A stretch of DNA of 64,000 bases from Portulaca oleracea (taxonomy: Eukaryota; Streptophyta; Magnoliopsida; Caryophyllales; Portulacaceae), in contig CM055881.1 of the NCBI GenBank assembly GCA_029582165.1, positions 18,525,094 through 18,589,093 of the forward strand, written 5' to 3'. The position numbers and the translations under genes are program-made. Below are positions 21,541 to 33,033 of this stretch, one piece after another. The first letter of the stretch is position 1; each line of letters begins with the position of its first letter. The notes beneath the pieces were generated by a model, which searched no databases, was not told where the DNA came from, and saw only the letters and a program-made list of their open reading frames with translations.

Positions 21541-21733
21541 AATATGTTTGGGCCCCATTTGCGTAGAGTAGGTCAAGCGGCCTACACTCTTGTCTATAGG
21601 CCTCGTTTACGCATTGGGCTTGCTCTCTGGACCAGCCAAGTGGCCTTGGCAACTTGTTGTGGACCTGGTTTCTTCATACTTTGTCCTCGGTTTCTTTCGA
21701 TGGATCTTCTCGATACAAAATTCGGTGTCTACA
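21541..21733 (-). mobile_element. 3' LTR stub of the PMD element
   Basis: Only the first 193 bp of the LTR remain. Homology to 29523-29710 stops abruptly at 21541. It is preceded on the minus strand by the purine tract at 21734-21748. Confidence 0.7.
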
Positions 21734-21879
21734 GAGAGCCCCCACTTTGATCGAGTCCGATTAGGATGAAGGCAAAAGTTGTCTAAGGAGTCACTTCTTT
21801 TTCCTGACGATGGATGAGGGCGGTGCTCATTTATCGACAACCGAAGAGCTGATTTCATTGATGCCTTGACTACTGTAAG

Positions 21880-22300
21880 GTGGCCAATGTTGGTGCTTTT
21901 TTAATGGCTACCACAAAATGGATGTTGTTGGTGTTATTTTAATGGAGACCAAAAGATGGATGTTAGCACTCTGTTAACGGCAACTGTGTTGGTGTCGGTG
22001 CTCTTTAACGGCAACCAGAACATGAATATCAACTCTCTTTTAACGGCAACTGTGTTTGTGTCGATGCTCTTTTAACGGCAACTGGAAGATGAATGTTAGC
22101 GCTCTTTTATTGGTAGCTAGAAGGTGTCGGTGCTCTTTTAACGGCGACCGGAAGATGGGTGTCAGCGCTCTTTTATCGACAGTTAGAAGGTGTCAATGCT
22201 CTTTTACTGGCGACCAAAACATAGATGTCAACGCTCTTTTAACAACAGTTTGAGGGTGACGTCGGTGGTATTTTAATGGCGACCAAAAGATTGATGTCGA
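21880..22300. repeat. Minisatellite with GCTCTTTTAACGGC core
   Basis: About a dozen half-units of 31-37 bp alternate between forms with GGTGTCGGTGCTCTTTTAACGG and forms with GATGNNTGTCAGCGCTCTTTT. It lies in the 3' untranslated part of the PMD element, where tandem repeats are common in this type of retroelement. Confidence 0.8.
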
Positions 22301-22856
22301 AGAGGGTTTCCTACACACAACAAATCATAAATAAATATCAGTCTCTTTTCAAAACGGATTCAACTGCCATCCGATTAGGCTAGTTGATTTGGAAAGATGA
22401 ACATTGGGCTGGGCTCGGTCCACTGTGGACAAGCCAAGGCCGCTTTACGTACAATGTTGTCCATGGTTTTGCGCCGGCCCAGTGCGAGGCCCACCTTGGC
22501 TTAAGTTGTGCCAAGGCCAAGTGGCCTACACGAGCTTTTTTTTCTTTTTTTTTTCTTTTCCTCGTTAGAGGAATCTTGGTAAGGCATACGGTCCTTGAAA
22601 CAGTCAAAGGCCACTTAGCCATGTCTTCACTTTAGGAGACAAAATGATAGAGGTTGTGATTTTGGATCAATGAGGTGCGTTTGACATCTCGATGTGGGAT
22701 CTGGGAATGGGTGGTTCATATTCCTCCATCTCTTCTATAAGTACCACCTATTTCTCCTCCATTTCTTAACACCTCCTTATTCAATCTCCTTTCTAAAGCT
22801 CTTGAGCTACTCCTTCTGTATTTCCTTCTAAGAAAGTTCTTTATTTTCCTGGGGAA

Positions 22857-25800
22857 ATGCAACCACGACGTCATAGGAATCCTCCTCTTCCTCATGCAGC
22901 GAGATGGCCGTATGAGGCAGCTTCGCGGCAGAGCTTTGCACCGGGACTTGACTCCGACCCTTCAAAGCTTCTCCTTCGAGCTTGGAACCATGTGTGGTAC
23001 CACAGTTCCCATACAAAGGACCTTCATAACTACTCTTTCGCTTGTGTTACTTTTAGCATAAATTTAGCAAGTAGAATTTACACATCCCTTCTTGTCGATT
23101 TTTGCCAATTCATGCTTTTAGAGCATGATTAAGACTCGTCTTGTGTTATCCCAAAAAAACTACGACCTACGATCTGGTGGTAGCCCGGCTGTTTAGCCTC
23201 ATTTAGTAGTGTAGGCCAAACGGCCTACACATATTCCTCTTGGGTCGACTTCACTCCCTTCAACGTTGTTTATCCAAGCATCTAGCCCATTTCTCAGTGT
23301 AGGCTAAGCGGCCTACACGCATGTTTGTTGGACCATTTCTTCCTTTGACACGGTTTAACCCGGCCCATTTCACAGTGTAGGGGCCAAGTGGCCTACAGGC
23401 TCTTTTCCTGGGCCGACCTGCTCCCTTTTGCGTGACTAGCCCGACCCATTTCCAAGTGTAGGCCAAGAGGCCTACACGTCTTTTATTGGGTCATTTCCTC
23501 TCGCACTTCCCACAGACTTGGCCCATTTTCTCAGTGTAGGCCAAGCGGCCTACACTTTCTTTCATGGGCTGGTCTAGCCCATTATACAATGTAGGCCAAG
23601 TGGCCTATACATTTTTGTTACTGGGTCGTGCTCTCAGCTTCTTGGGCTAGAAGGCCCTTGCTGTTTTCTTATTGTTTGTTCGTGTCGGGAATTGTCCTTG
23701 CCTACTGTATGTTTAGCCTCAATTTCCAGGAATCTGAAGAGTCCCCTGAAGGTCGCTTCAATCATTCCTGGAGACTTTGTGCATCAAACCTTAGTAGAAA
23801 CCGGCTTTGGGGAGAGCCCTGGCGGAGCGATTTTAGGCTTGCTTGTTGGCATGGGACTATAGGACTCACCGACTTTTGGGGAGAGCCATGGCGGAGCGAT
23901 TTTGGGATACTACGAACACATTTCATTTTCCAGTGGGTGAGATGATGCTCACTCCGACGGACTTTGTCATGATTACTGGTCTTTGTTGGGGCGGCCTGAA
24001 TGTGGTATTCCAGAGAGAGGTTCCTCCAGAGGTAATGTCCATGTTGGGCTCTATGCTTGTTCATCTTCAACCTGGGAAAGGTTTGTTAAACATGGCCTAC
24101 ATCCACATCGAGAGAGCACTTCGAGACAATCATTTTCGAGATTTTCCCCTCAATCAACGACGCCTCCTGTCCTCTACCATTTTCTCCAACCGTGGTGACA
24201 ACATTATTCTGTACTGGATGGAGAATTTGCTGAACTTCGAGAACATAGGTCACTTGAATTGGGGCAAGGCACCCTACGTTGTCTTTATTCGTGGTCTCCA
24301 GAGCGGCGTGCGTGCCTCCCATAGCGATGAGCCCGTCATTATTCATCCTGCACAGCCGCACTTCCAATATGGTCATGGCCTGTGGAAGGTGCTACCGTTG
24401 ATTCAAATGATGCCGTCTCAATTGCGAGGGAGGTATGTTCTCAAGACGCTTCCCATTGCATTTTCTCTTTTGTTTCTCTTATTTCGTTTTAAGCATGTCA
24501 TTTTGTGCAATCATGGGCCTATGAATACATCCGCCCTTTAAATGTTCAGACCAAGAATGGTAGAATGGTCCCTGCTGCTGAGCATTGGACTGTCCGCAAT
24601 ATCCGAGGCAAGAAGTTTAGAGTGGGTCATGTGGATGAGGTTCGATGAATCTTGGAAAACCTTACGCCGATACATCTCCTTCTTCCTTTTCTTCGATTAC
24701 TTCCCTTGTTTTTGTTTAACCTTCTTTATGCAAGCTCAAGTAGACTGACGCCGTGGGCTGGTTTTGACCTTATCGGCTTACCAACTCCCTTGCATTTTGT
24801 GGAACATGTGACTCACCTTCGTTTATTGGTCGAGGGCCCTCTGGGTCATGTTTGGTACTTGGGAAAATGGGTCACCATGCAAATCGTGGGACGCCACCCT
24901 TTTCTAATCCCTGTAGATCCTCCGGATAAGATGTTTGATCCATGGGATTTAGATGCGACTGCCTTTAAGAATGCCCTCTAGGACGAGGACTTCCAACAAT
25001 TCATTAAGGACGTTCCAGCTGATTGTTTTGACCACGAGCTAGACCAGTATCTCCCCTCGCCTGGCTTTCAGAGTGGTACGTACTGCCCTTTCTTGATCTT
25101 TTCGCTCTATTTGATTGGTTTGTAACGACCCTTTGATCTACCAGTTGGGGCCCTATAATAAGGCGGCCGAAGAGAATGTCCGTGAGGATTGAGGAAGAGA
25201 ATCGGATAGGCAACTTCCTTGAGGTGGAACATAGTAGTTCCTGCTCACTTTTAGAGGACCTGGACAAAAAACCGATAATTTCCTTTTGCTTACTTTCTTA
25301 GTTCATGTTGGGTTTTGCACTGATTTTTTTTTTTTAGTCGAGGTGGCAGCAGGTGCATCTCATGGCCAAAGAGGTGAGCACCAAAAGAAGTTCTTCGGTC
25401 GGTGGTTTACTGGTTTCGGGAGATACCAATGGGCTGTAACTTATGGTGTTGACATGGAAGCTGACGGGGAATCCGTGCCTCGGGATTCTCCTAGGCGTTT
25501 AAACGTTCCTGCTCCTAGGATGGATATTCCTCGTCGTTCTTTTGCTGGGGAGTACACTTCTCAAACCTGGTCTCTTGAGGAGATCAGAGGTTCATCGCGT
25601 CCCATGCAAGAGTTCAGTGGATCCTCCCACTCATGTTTAGCAGTCATCCCCGAAGGTCGAGGCAAAGGTGTGTTGGTTGAGAGTCAGGGTTCTTCCGACT
25701 CTCACAGGGGGGTTCCGGCTCTCATTCTCATCATTCACAATGCGAAGGAGGATATGACTTATATGTCCTTGGGGGAGCCATTTGGTCAGGAGGGGTCTCA

Positions 25801-26239
25801 TCATAGCACGCGATATAGTGCTGACATGCGAGCCCCCTCTTTTTGGATGGATGACACGTCTGAGTCCAATGCCACTCATTGGGCCTCTCATTCTCGTCGG
25901 ATTCCTTCCTTAGTGTGATCTAGCCGTCGTGGTCGAGAAATCATAGTAAGGGATACCGATTTAGGTGCACCTATGGGGTATCTTGGTAGTCAGGCCTTGG
26001 TAGATGACGCTACATCGCATACTATAAACCCTATCACTCCTTCCTTGGGAGGTTCAGGCAGACAATGGGGTTTCGGTACTCATTCTCAGGGGTGGCATGT
26101 GCCTACACTTGATGTACAATCTTCATGGCTGACCGGTCTGCAGGACTGGTCTGTTCCACAGCATTCCTGGCTTGGAGGATCGAGTTCGTTTAATTGGCTT
26201 ATACACGAGAATGCTTCAGAACTTGCCTGGATGACTTAG
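22857..26239 (+). pseudogene. Plant-mobile-domain (PMD, aminotransferase-like) gene, degraded
   Basis: A multi-exon gene remnant. A possible first exon starts at ATG 22857 after a leader with TATAAG near 22736. An acceptor TTTCCAG|GAATCTG at 23728 opens the next exon. The PMD core is read at 23843-24433: FHFPVGEMMLTPTDFVMITGL, then a helical stretch to LKRYV-like sequence at a donor (GAG|GTATGTTC). Later exons carry AYEYIRPLNVQTKNGR (about 24515) and HLRLLVEGPLGHVWYLGKW (about 24800), and the 25338 exon begins after TTTTTTTAG and encodes a disordered Ser/Arg-rich tail. A direct duplication of the words TTTGGGGAGAGCC..GGCGGAGCGATTTT (about 23811 and 23875) breaks the frame, and stops lie in the middle exons. 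PMD proteins occur as host MAIN/MAIL proteins and inside transposons; the setting here favours the latter. Confidence 0.65.
23205..23615. repeat. GTAGGCC(N4-5)GGCCTAC palindrome array
   Basis: Six copies of a near-palindrome such as GTGTAGGCCAAGCGGCCTACAC recur about every 65-75 bp, separated by GGGTC..GCCCATTT spacers. It lies in the presumed intron between the first two PMD exons. The same word recurs elsewhere in the element (about 21570, 28515, 29330, 29430, 29505). Confidence 0.85.
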
Positions 26240-26556
26240 TCCACGGGGTGGTATGTCCCTGAGTACTCTTGGTTGGCTTCTCCCCAGGTGCCTCCTGCAC
26301 CGTGGCCTCCACGAGCATCTCCTATTCTGTCTCTTATGCCATAACCCCCCCTGTGCACCTCCTGTGGTTCCCCCACCGGTAATGTCGCTTCCTCGGGAAC
26401 CCCTTGTGCTTTCGAGTCTCAACCTGGGATCCAACTCTGATTACTATTCATGGGACATATATTTCGGCGTTGCCGGCGTTTTCAATGCTGATGGTGATGC
26501 TGCCAAGGAGAATGATGATTCCAGCTCTCTGGTGTTGTATGATTGACCATGCCATG

Positions 26557-27075
26557 CTACCATGCGGACTCTTTCTGTGTACTTTTTTCTTTCTTTTTTT
26601 TTTCTATGCAGAACTCGATTGCTGATGATGTACAACTTCTATTTCCTATAACTCTTGTTATTATCTTGGTAAGGCTCTCCAACTTTTGTTCTAGAGCCTT
26701 GACAATAGGATCTTCTGCGACCTTGGGAATCTCCGAGACCACCTTAGATTTTCCTTTGAACGACCCTGAGTCCCCTGACTCATCCCCTGCATATGTCTTG
26801 ATGAGTTCGGGCTCAGATTCGTACCCTTGGACTTCCACCACATCATCATCTCCTTCAGCATTTAAGCCCAACTTCTCATTGATCTTTGTGATGGCATGTA
26901 ACATGTCATCCATCACTCACTGTTGCTCATGGAGCCTCTTCCTGATCTTTTGCTCCTGTTCGAGAGAATTTGCAAAGACCAAGCCTTGCATCTTATAGTA
27001 AAGATCCTCTAGTTGCTTGGAAATGTTAGCTTCAACTCCTTAAACGGGGATTTCCTGAAATCGTTCCTCAGCCAT
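26557..27075 (-). pseudogene. Gag-like N-terminal remnant of the PMD element
   Basis: From ATG at 27075 the minus strand reads MAEERFQEIPV and then a stop. After two further stops an open stretch of 119 codons (26916-26557) gives an acidic segment and a helical one (VKALEQKLESLTKII). Acidic plus coiled-coil sequence is what one expects near the start of a Tat-type Gag, but no CCHC or capsid motif is present, so the label rests mainly on position just inside the LTR. Confidence 0.4.
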
Positions 27076-27399
27076 TGTATGATTTCTAGCTTGGATGGTA
27101 GACGAGTTGTAATTCGGATTTGGAACTAGTCAAGCGGTACGCGGATCTCTGATGCGGGCGTGAAGTCGATCTCCTATCTTGCCTGTATGGAAATTTGATA
27201 GTGACTCGGTAATTAACTCTGACACTTTCTACCCGATGCATGCATGTCTTAAAAACGCTATCTAATGTACTTGACACCTTTATGCTGACACAAGGATGAC
27301 TCACCTACTTTTTGGGAGTGCATGGCCTAACTCTACATAAACCTAACTTGATGATGTATAACATGAATAACCATTGGGTCCTTACTTGGATCGAGTCGC

Positions 27400-29710
27400 G
27401 TCGGGCTTATATATATATATATATATTTTTTTTGCGTACGTTTTTTTTTACGGGCTAAGATCCGAGTAAAAGATGCAATGGAAATTCAGAATGAGGATAT
27501 CGTAAAGGAACGGGCCGGGCATAACCAACATACAGGACCCGGACCTAGGAAGCCTGATTGGGTGATCCAACCATAAATCGACGGGCTAGAAATGGCTAAA
27601 GTCGTCTGGCCCGCGGCTTTTGCATGACACAATGAGGTAGCTGGGTCGGAGATGTGCCTATTGGAGGGGAAGGCCAAGCGACCTTGCCTCTGTCCTAGAC
27701 CCATTTCTTTGGTTCCTTAGGCGATTCTATGCGGGCTAATGCAATATTCGACACTAACTAGGCTGACTCAACTCTTTGTATATTATTTTCTTTTTACAAG
27801 GGATATACAGCAAGCACATAGCATATAAATGAAGGGTTAATCCTAACCAAGGCTCTAAGTTCATGGATTGCTAAGTTAGGGATAAGGTGAGGTACCACAT
27901 GTTCTTGCCTCGGTGCACTTCACATATATGGATTTTATAAGTAAAGTGCATGAGGTATTGCTCGTCGGACTTCAAGCCTCGGAGTATAACATGGGTGAGA
28001 GGAGAGACCAAATTCTTGGCGATATAGACTGCATCACAGAAGTAGTGGTCAATCGCTCTCGGGACAATTCCTAGGTTAATCCTAAACCAACGCTTTTGCG
28101 CTCCCCTATCAAAATACCCGGGAGTAGCCTAGTATGCAAGATGCCTAAAAGAATAATAAAATCATGAAACAAATCAACTTTCTCCCTTTTACAATTTCAA
28201 AACAAATCGCTTTTTTCATGTTTGACCCTCTTTTTAAGTTTAAGTCCCTAGTAAAGTCGTCAATCTATTGGACCCCGGGAAAAGTTGGATAGCTTTTTCC
28301 CGTTGTGCCACTTGGTTGTGATTGGGAGCCGACTAAGGTTGCTTAATCCTTAAATAAGGATACTTTTTTCTTTTAAAATAAAACCTTTATTCGATTCTCT
28401 ATGTATCCTACACATATAAAATCACTTAAAGCATAACCATTCCAGTTGCCAAATCACATCGGCCCCAAACCTGTATTATGGCCAGAAAGGGACATCGGGG
28501 TTACTAGACTTGTCTGTAGGCCAAGCGACCTTGGCACGGACCAAGCCAATGACCCACTTGTTCCTCACTTAGAAGAAAGGGTTAGAAACAAGTCAAGGCT
28601 GCTTGGCATTGGCTGGGTTCTACTCCCATTTCTCGTCGGTTAGCTCCTTAATGATGATTCCGTGAGAGATATTGACTCATCTGGTTAAACTGAAATGAGG
28701 AACACAAAAGGTGAGTCATGTAAGTTAAGATGCGGAAGGAGTGGCCAGTTGATTTAAGGAAATCAACAAATCGAGAAAACAATAAAACTCAGATCTACGG
28801 ACCCGAATTCCGAGCCTGGGGGTAAGGTTACGAGTCCCAAGGTTAAAGAACCCTCAGACTCGCCTGTTTTGAAAACATACTCTACTAAAATCGAAATTGA
28901 AATGAAAGAGAGAGAGAGAGGGGGGAGACGTTTTAAAGGTCTCACGATGTTATATTCATGTCATGCAATTATAATGTTTATTTACACAATAATGTACAAG
29001 GATGATCACAATATGATTACATGGTTGGAAAATGATAAATAAATGACCGAACTTTGCTTAATCTCAAAGCAATGCAAGTAGTGTGAAGATGAAGAAGAAC
29101 CGCGGTTGATGCGTCGTGTTTCTTTCGATGTCGATACCGCGATAACCCCGAGACCTTTTTATGAGAGAATGGTGAGGGATGAGAGGGGATTTATTAGAGA
29201 GGATTTAAGAGGAATTGTTGATGAATTCAGTGGCGAAATAGGGGGTATTTATAGATGAAGGGGTGAAATGTACATGGAAGCGAGGAGGGAGGGGCATGAT
29301 CCCCTTTTCATGCCCATAATCCTCCCTCAAGGCCGCTTGGCCTACGACTCTGCATGACTCAAAGGCGCCAAGGCTGGATCGCAGGATTTGTTGACCGAGG
29401 CGAGGCACGAAAACGATTCGGAATTGCGTAGGCCAAGCGGCCTATGGGAGCCCTGCACACCTATCGATAATGTGGAGGGTGCGAGTCGCCTCTTATGTCT
29501 ACGTAGGCCAAGCGACCTACACAATATTTTTGGGTCCCATTTGCGTAGTGGCCTATACTCTTGTCTATGGGCCTGGTTTATGCCTGGTGCTTGCTCTCTA
29601 TGTCAGCCAAGGCCAAGTGACCTTGGCAACTTGTTGTGGGCCCGGTTTCTTCATAGTTTTTCCTCGGTTTCTTTCGATGGATCTTCCCAGTGCAAAATCT
29701 AGTGTCTACA
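27400..29710 (-). mobile_element. 5' LTR region of the PMD element (inner boundary unclear)
   Basis: The outer end TGTAGACAC at 29710 and the next 188 bp match the stub at 21541-21733. Further in, the sequence holds two or three GGCC palindromes and a GA run near 28910, and has no coding frame. I could not find the LTR end or the primer-binding site; 27400 is a guess. Confidence 0.4.
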
Positions 29711-30179
29711 CAACTCGATTATGAAAATTACTATAAATAAATTGAGTATAACACTTTACAATGATCGAAATAATTGATACTTGATTACAATACACTTATC
29801 GAAATAATTCGCATTGACGACAACAAAAAAAAAGATAATGCTAATGTTAATGACAATATTTGATACAATTGTAGGAAAATCAAGAATAGCCATAATGGAA
29901 ATAGTAGTAACGAACTACAGGCATCACCACAATAACCTCTTAGAATATTATAGAAGTCGTTGGTACAAATTACTTTGCATTTACATAACATTTCTAAAAA
30001 TGTTTTTGAAAAATTAAAATAATGAAAATCCTTACAAATTTCATATCACGGCTTGAACCAAACATTTAAAAAACAATGGGGAAATGTATTTGCAATTAAA
30101 TTGAAAATCAACAAAATCGAAAGAAAAAATAACATGTGCTTCTCACGGGTACATAGACTAGTTATTTATTATAATATTG
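29711..30179. other. No gene seen
   Basis: AT-rich stretch without a supported coding frame or transposon end. Confidence 0.5.
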
Positions 30180-30743
30180 ATACATGTCTTGGGGCAAGAC
30201 ATTGTTTTAAGTGTCTTGCTTTTTTTAAAATTAATATTTATTATAGTTTTTGATAGATATATACCAAAAAATTACTCGGAGGTACCCCAATATTAGGGAA
30301 AACTATTTTTCGGTACCCGAACTTTTCAAAATTCATTTTGAGGTACCCTTAATTTTTGGGTTAGTAATTATCTGGTGTTTTTCCGGCCATCAATTTTATT
30401 AAGTGACCAAAATATCCTTATTTTTCCTCAAGGGTATTTCTTCAAAAATGAAAAAATAAGGGTATTTCGGTCACTTAACTAAATTGATGACCGAAAAAAC
30501 ACCTAATAATTACAAACCTAAAAACTAAGGGTACCCGAAAATGAGTTTTGAAAATTTGTGGTACCTGAAAAACATTTAGGGTGTGTTTGGTGCAACGGAA
30601 ATTGATTTTCTAGGAAAATGGTTTTCCTTGGAAAATGGTTTTCCTTGGAAAATGAACTTCCCTTTGATATTTTCAAGTGTTTGGCACAAAGGAAAATGAT
30701 TTTGGCAATTTAAGTGTGTGTGTGAGAGAGAGTGGGGGAAAGG

Positions 30744-30747
<4 letters not shown>

Positions 30748-30820
<73 letters not shown>

Positions 30821-30898
30821 ATATATATATATATAAAGAGAGAGAGAGAGAGATATATAATATAGGTGGTAGAGAGAGAGTTGGGTAGATATATATAT

Positions 30899-30955
<57 letters not shown>

Positions 30956-30990
30956 CAGGTGGAGGAGAGATTGGTGGAAGAGAGAAAAGC

Positions 30991-31046
<56 letters not shown>
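30748..31046. repeat. (TA)n tracts alternating with GA-rich units
   Basis: Three long (TA)n tracts are separated by related words TTAAAAC(A/G)GGTG(G/T)AGGAG and GGAAGAGAGAAAA. Further copies without TA continue to about 31260. The whole is a minisatellite with a microsatellite inside each unit. The tyrosine/isoleucine-rich reading frames across it are artefacts. Confidence 0.85.
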
Positions 31047-31050
<4 letters not shown>

Positions 31051-31300
31051 CGGGTGTAGGAGGGAGAGTGCTGGAAGAGAGAAAAGAGAGAGAATGAGAG
31101 AGAGAGAGACAGAGAGAGAGAATATTAAAACGGGTGTACGAGAGAGAGTGGTGGAGAGAAAAAAAATATGAGAGAGAGAAGCGGGAAAAGAGAGAGAGAA
31201 AAAAATATTCAAATCGGTGTGTGATAGAGAATGGTGGGGAGAGAGTGAAAGAAGAAAGAGAGAGAGAAGGGGAGAGAGGAGGGAAAATGATTTTTCTTAA

Positions 31301-32248
31301 GGGTGTGTTTGGTTGAGAGGAAAATGATTTCTGAGGAAATTATTTTCCATGAGAAATGGTTTTCAAGGTAAATGGTTTTCCATGACAAATTTTCCCTTGT
31401 TTGGTAGGAGATAAATTATTTTTCGAAAAATGTTCATTTATGTAGATATAAGTAGCGATATATGTTACAAATGAAAATATTTTGAGCTCAAAATTCATAT
31501 TTGAGCTTTTCTTAATCATTTCTATCGTGTTATAAAGATTCGTGACAAACCGATAAAATTGAATTTTGCTTTTAAGTTTCAATCATATTTAACTGCAAAA
31601 AAATGTTGACAAAAGTGGCGATATATGTTACAAATGAAAATATTTGGAGCTCAAAATTCATATTTGAGCTTTTTAATCATTTCTATCGTATTGTAAAGTT
31701 TTGTGACGAACTGAGAAAATTAAATTTTGCTCTTAAGTTTCAGTCATATTTAACGGCAAAAGAATGTCGATAAAAGTGGCGATATATGTTACAAATGAAA
31801 ATATTTGGAGCTCAAAATTTATATTTGAGCTTTTCTTAGTTCGTACTATAATATCATAAAGTTTCGATTCAAACAGTTCAGTTAGAATTTTTGAAAGTTT
31901 CAGTCAGTTTTAGGGCAAAAACTTCTGATTTGATGTATATCGAGATAAATGTTATCAAATAAAAATATTTTGAGCTAAAAATTTATATTTGAGGTTTTTT
32001 TAATCAATTTTATCGTGTTATAAAATTTCGAGCAAAACCGTTAATGTTAAATTTCGGCCTCAAATTTCAGTTAGAATTAATAGTAAAAATCGATCCAATA
32101 AACAATGGTGGAAAAGGATTTTTCTAGGTTGAACAAAGGAAGTCAATTTCCTTCCTTTAGAGGAAAATGTTTTCTTTAGAAACGATTTTTTAAACTTTTT
32201 TTTGTACCAAACACTAGAAAATTGAGAAAACATTTTCCAAACACACTC
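31301..32248. mobile_element. GGGTGTGTTTGG element (inner copy)
   Basis: Starts GGGTGTGTTTGGTTGAGAGG and ends TTTTCCAAACACACTC, with TAA directly on both sides (31298-31300 and 32249-32251). It is built almost wholly of a decayed tandem repeat of about 162 bp. Confidence 0.5.
31455..32095. repeat. Four copies of a 162-bp tandem repeat
   Basis: Units begin GCGATATATGTTACAAATGAAAATATT at 31455, 31618 and 31779, with a more decayed fourth at about 31942. Each continues GAGCTCAAAATT(C/T)ATATTTGAGCTTTT. The spacing is 163, 161 and 163 bp. Confidence 0.88.
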
Positions 32249-32650
32249 TAAGTTTGAGTCAAGGAAATAATTTACAAAGGGGTAAGGGGAAATCATTGTC
32301 TTGGAAAATGGTTTTCTCCATTTTCCGGTAACCAAACACCGGAAAATGGGAAAATGATTTTCTATAAAATGATTTTCCTCCCAACCAAACACACCCTTGA
32401 CCAAAAGTTAGAGTACCTCTGCGTAAGTTTTTGGATATATACTATTAATTATTAACTATAAGAAACTTGGAATGTGTTGGTACACTAACAATTAAAAATG
32501 ATATCTTAATTAAATAAACCCATCAGTTAGGTATATTTTGGATAACTTTTGTAAATTCAAGAACATATAAATAAAAATATAATTTTATACAATGGTGTTA
32601 TAGTTTCAGAAGTCAATCATTTCTTTTTATCAATTTAATAAGCAAATATA

Positions 32651-33033
32651 GAAGTTTTATATTAAGGCAGGCATGTTATTTTCTATAGTTGATTAAGTAG
32701 TTATGTGGATAAATTGGTATATATCGTGTGAATAAAGGTGGACATGTTTGTCAAAATGCAGATATGGTGGATAAGGGTGGAAAAATATTTATAATTTTTA
32801 ATAAGTACTATAAGTAAGACGAGTCACCTCAGTCACACTCAGTCACATCATTTTCGTTTTTTAAAAGGTGGTAAAATGTGAATAGTACAGATAAATTCAA
32901 ATTTTCCGCATAAAAGAACAAGGTTGCCCCAAGATTTATATCATTTTCAATAATTATAAAGATATTATCATATGATTAAGAATAACTTCCAACACTTCAT
33001 TTAGTCTATTAATTATTTCACCATGTTTATACA
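32651..33033. other. No gene seen
   Basis: AT-rich spacer. Confidence 0.5.

Larger units (their letters stand above)
21541..29710 (-). mobile_element. Decayed LTR element with antisense plant-mobile-domain gene
   Basis: The minus strand reads from a 5' LTR starting TGTAGACAC at 29710, through a gag remnant (27075-26557), a PMD gene in the opposite direction (plus strand, about 22857-26239) and a minisatellite, to a purine tract (GTGGGGGCTCTC, 21745-21734) and a 3' LTR stub starting TGTAGACACCG at 21733. The LTR pieces 21541-21733 and 29523-29710 are clearly homologous. Protease, reverse transcriptase and integrase are missing. TGTAGACAC termini and antisense PMD frames are known from Tat-type gypsy elements; that assignment is inference. 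Confidence 0.65.
30579..32396. mobile_element. GGGTGTGTTTGG element (outer copy), PIF/Harbinger-like
   Basis: Starts GGGTGTGTTTGGTGC and ends AACCAAACACACCC. The flanks are TTA on the left and TTG on the right, a weak 3-bp duplication. It contains long (TA)n minisatellites and a second element of the same kind. No transposase was seen. The superfamily is inferred from the 3-bp flank and terminus. Confidence 0.55.
30264..32434. mobile_element. MITE family G, copy 2, split by a further insertion
   Basis: Ends CCAAAAAATTACTCGG and its inverted partner at 32420-32434. ATATATA lies on both sides (30257-30263 and 32435-32441). The right arm is interrupted between 30578 and 32397. Confidence 0.72.
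30180..32650. mobile_element. Repeat family F, copy 2, interrupted by nested elements
   Basis: The halves 30180-30263 and 32435-32650 are together homologous to the uninterrupted copy at 10964-11275. Between them sits MITE G with ATATATA on both sides. Confidence 0.6.

Noticed and set aside
30677..31316. Tyr/Ile-rich and Arg/Glu-rich reading frames
   Set aside because: They are translations of (TA)n and GA-rich minisatellites.
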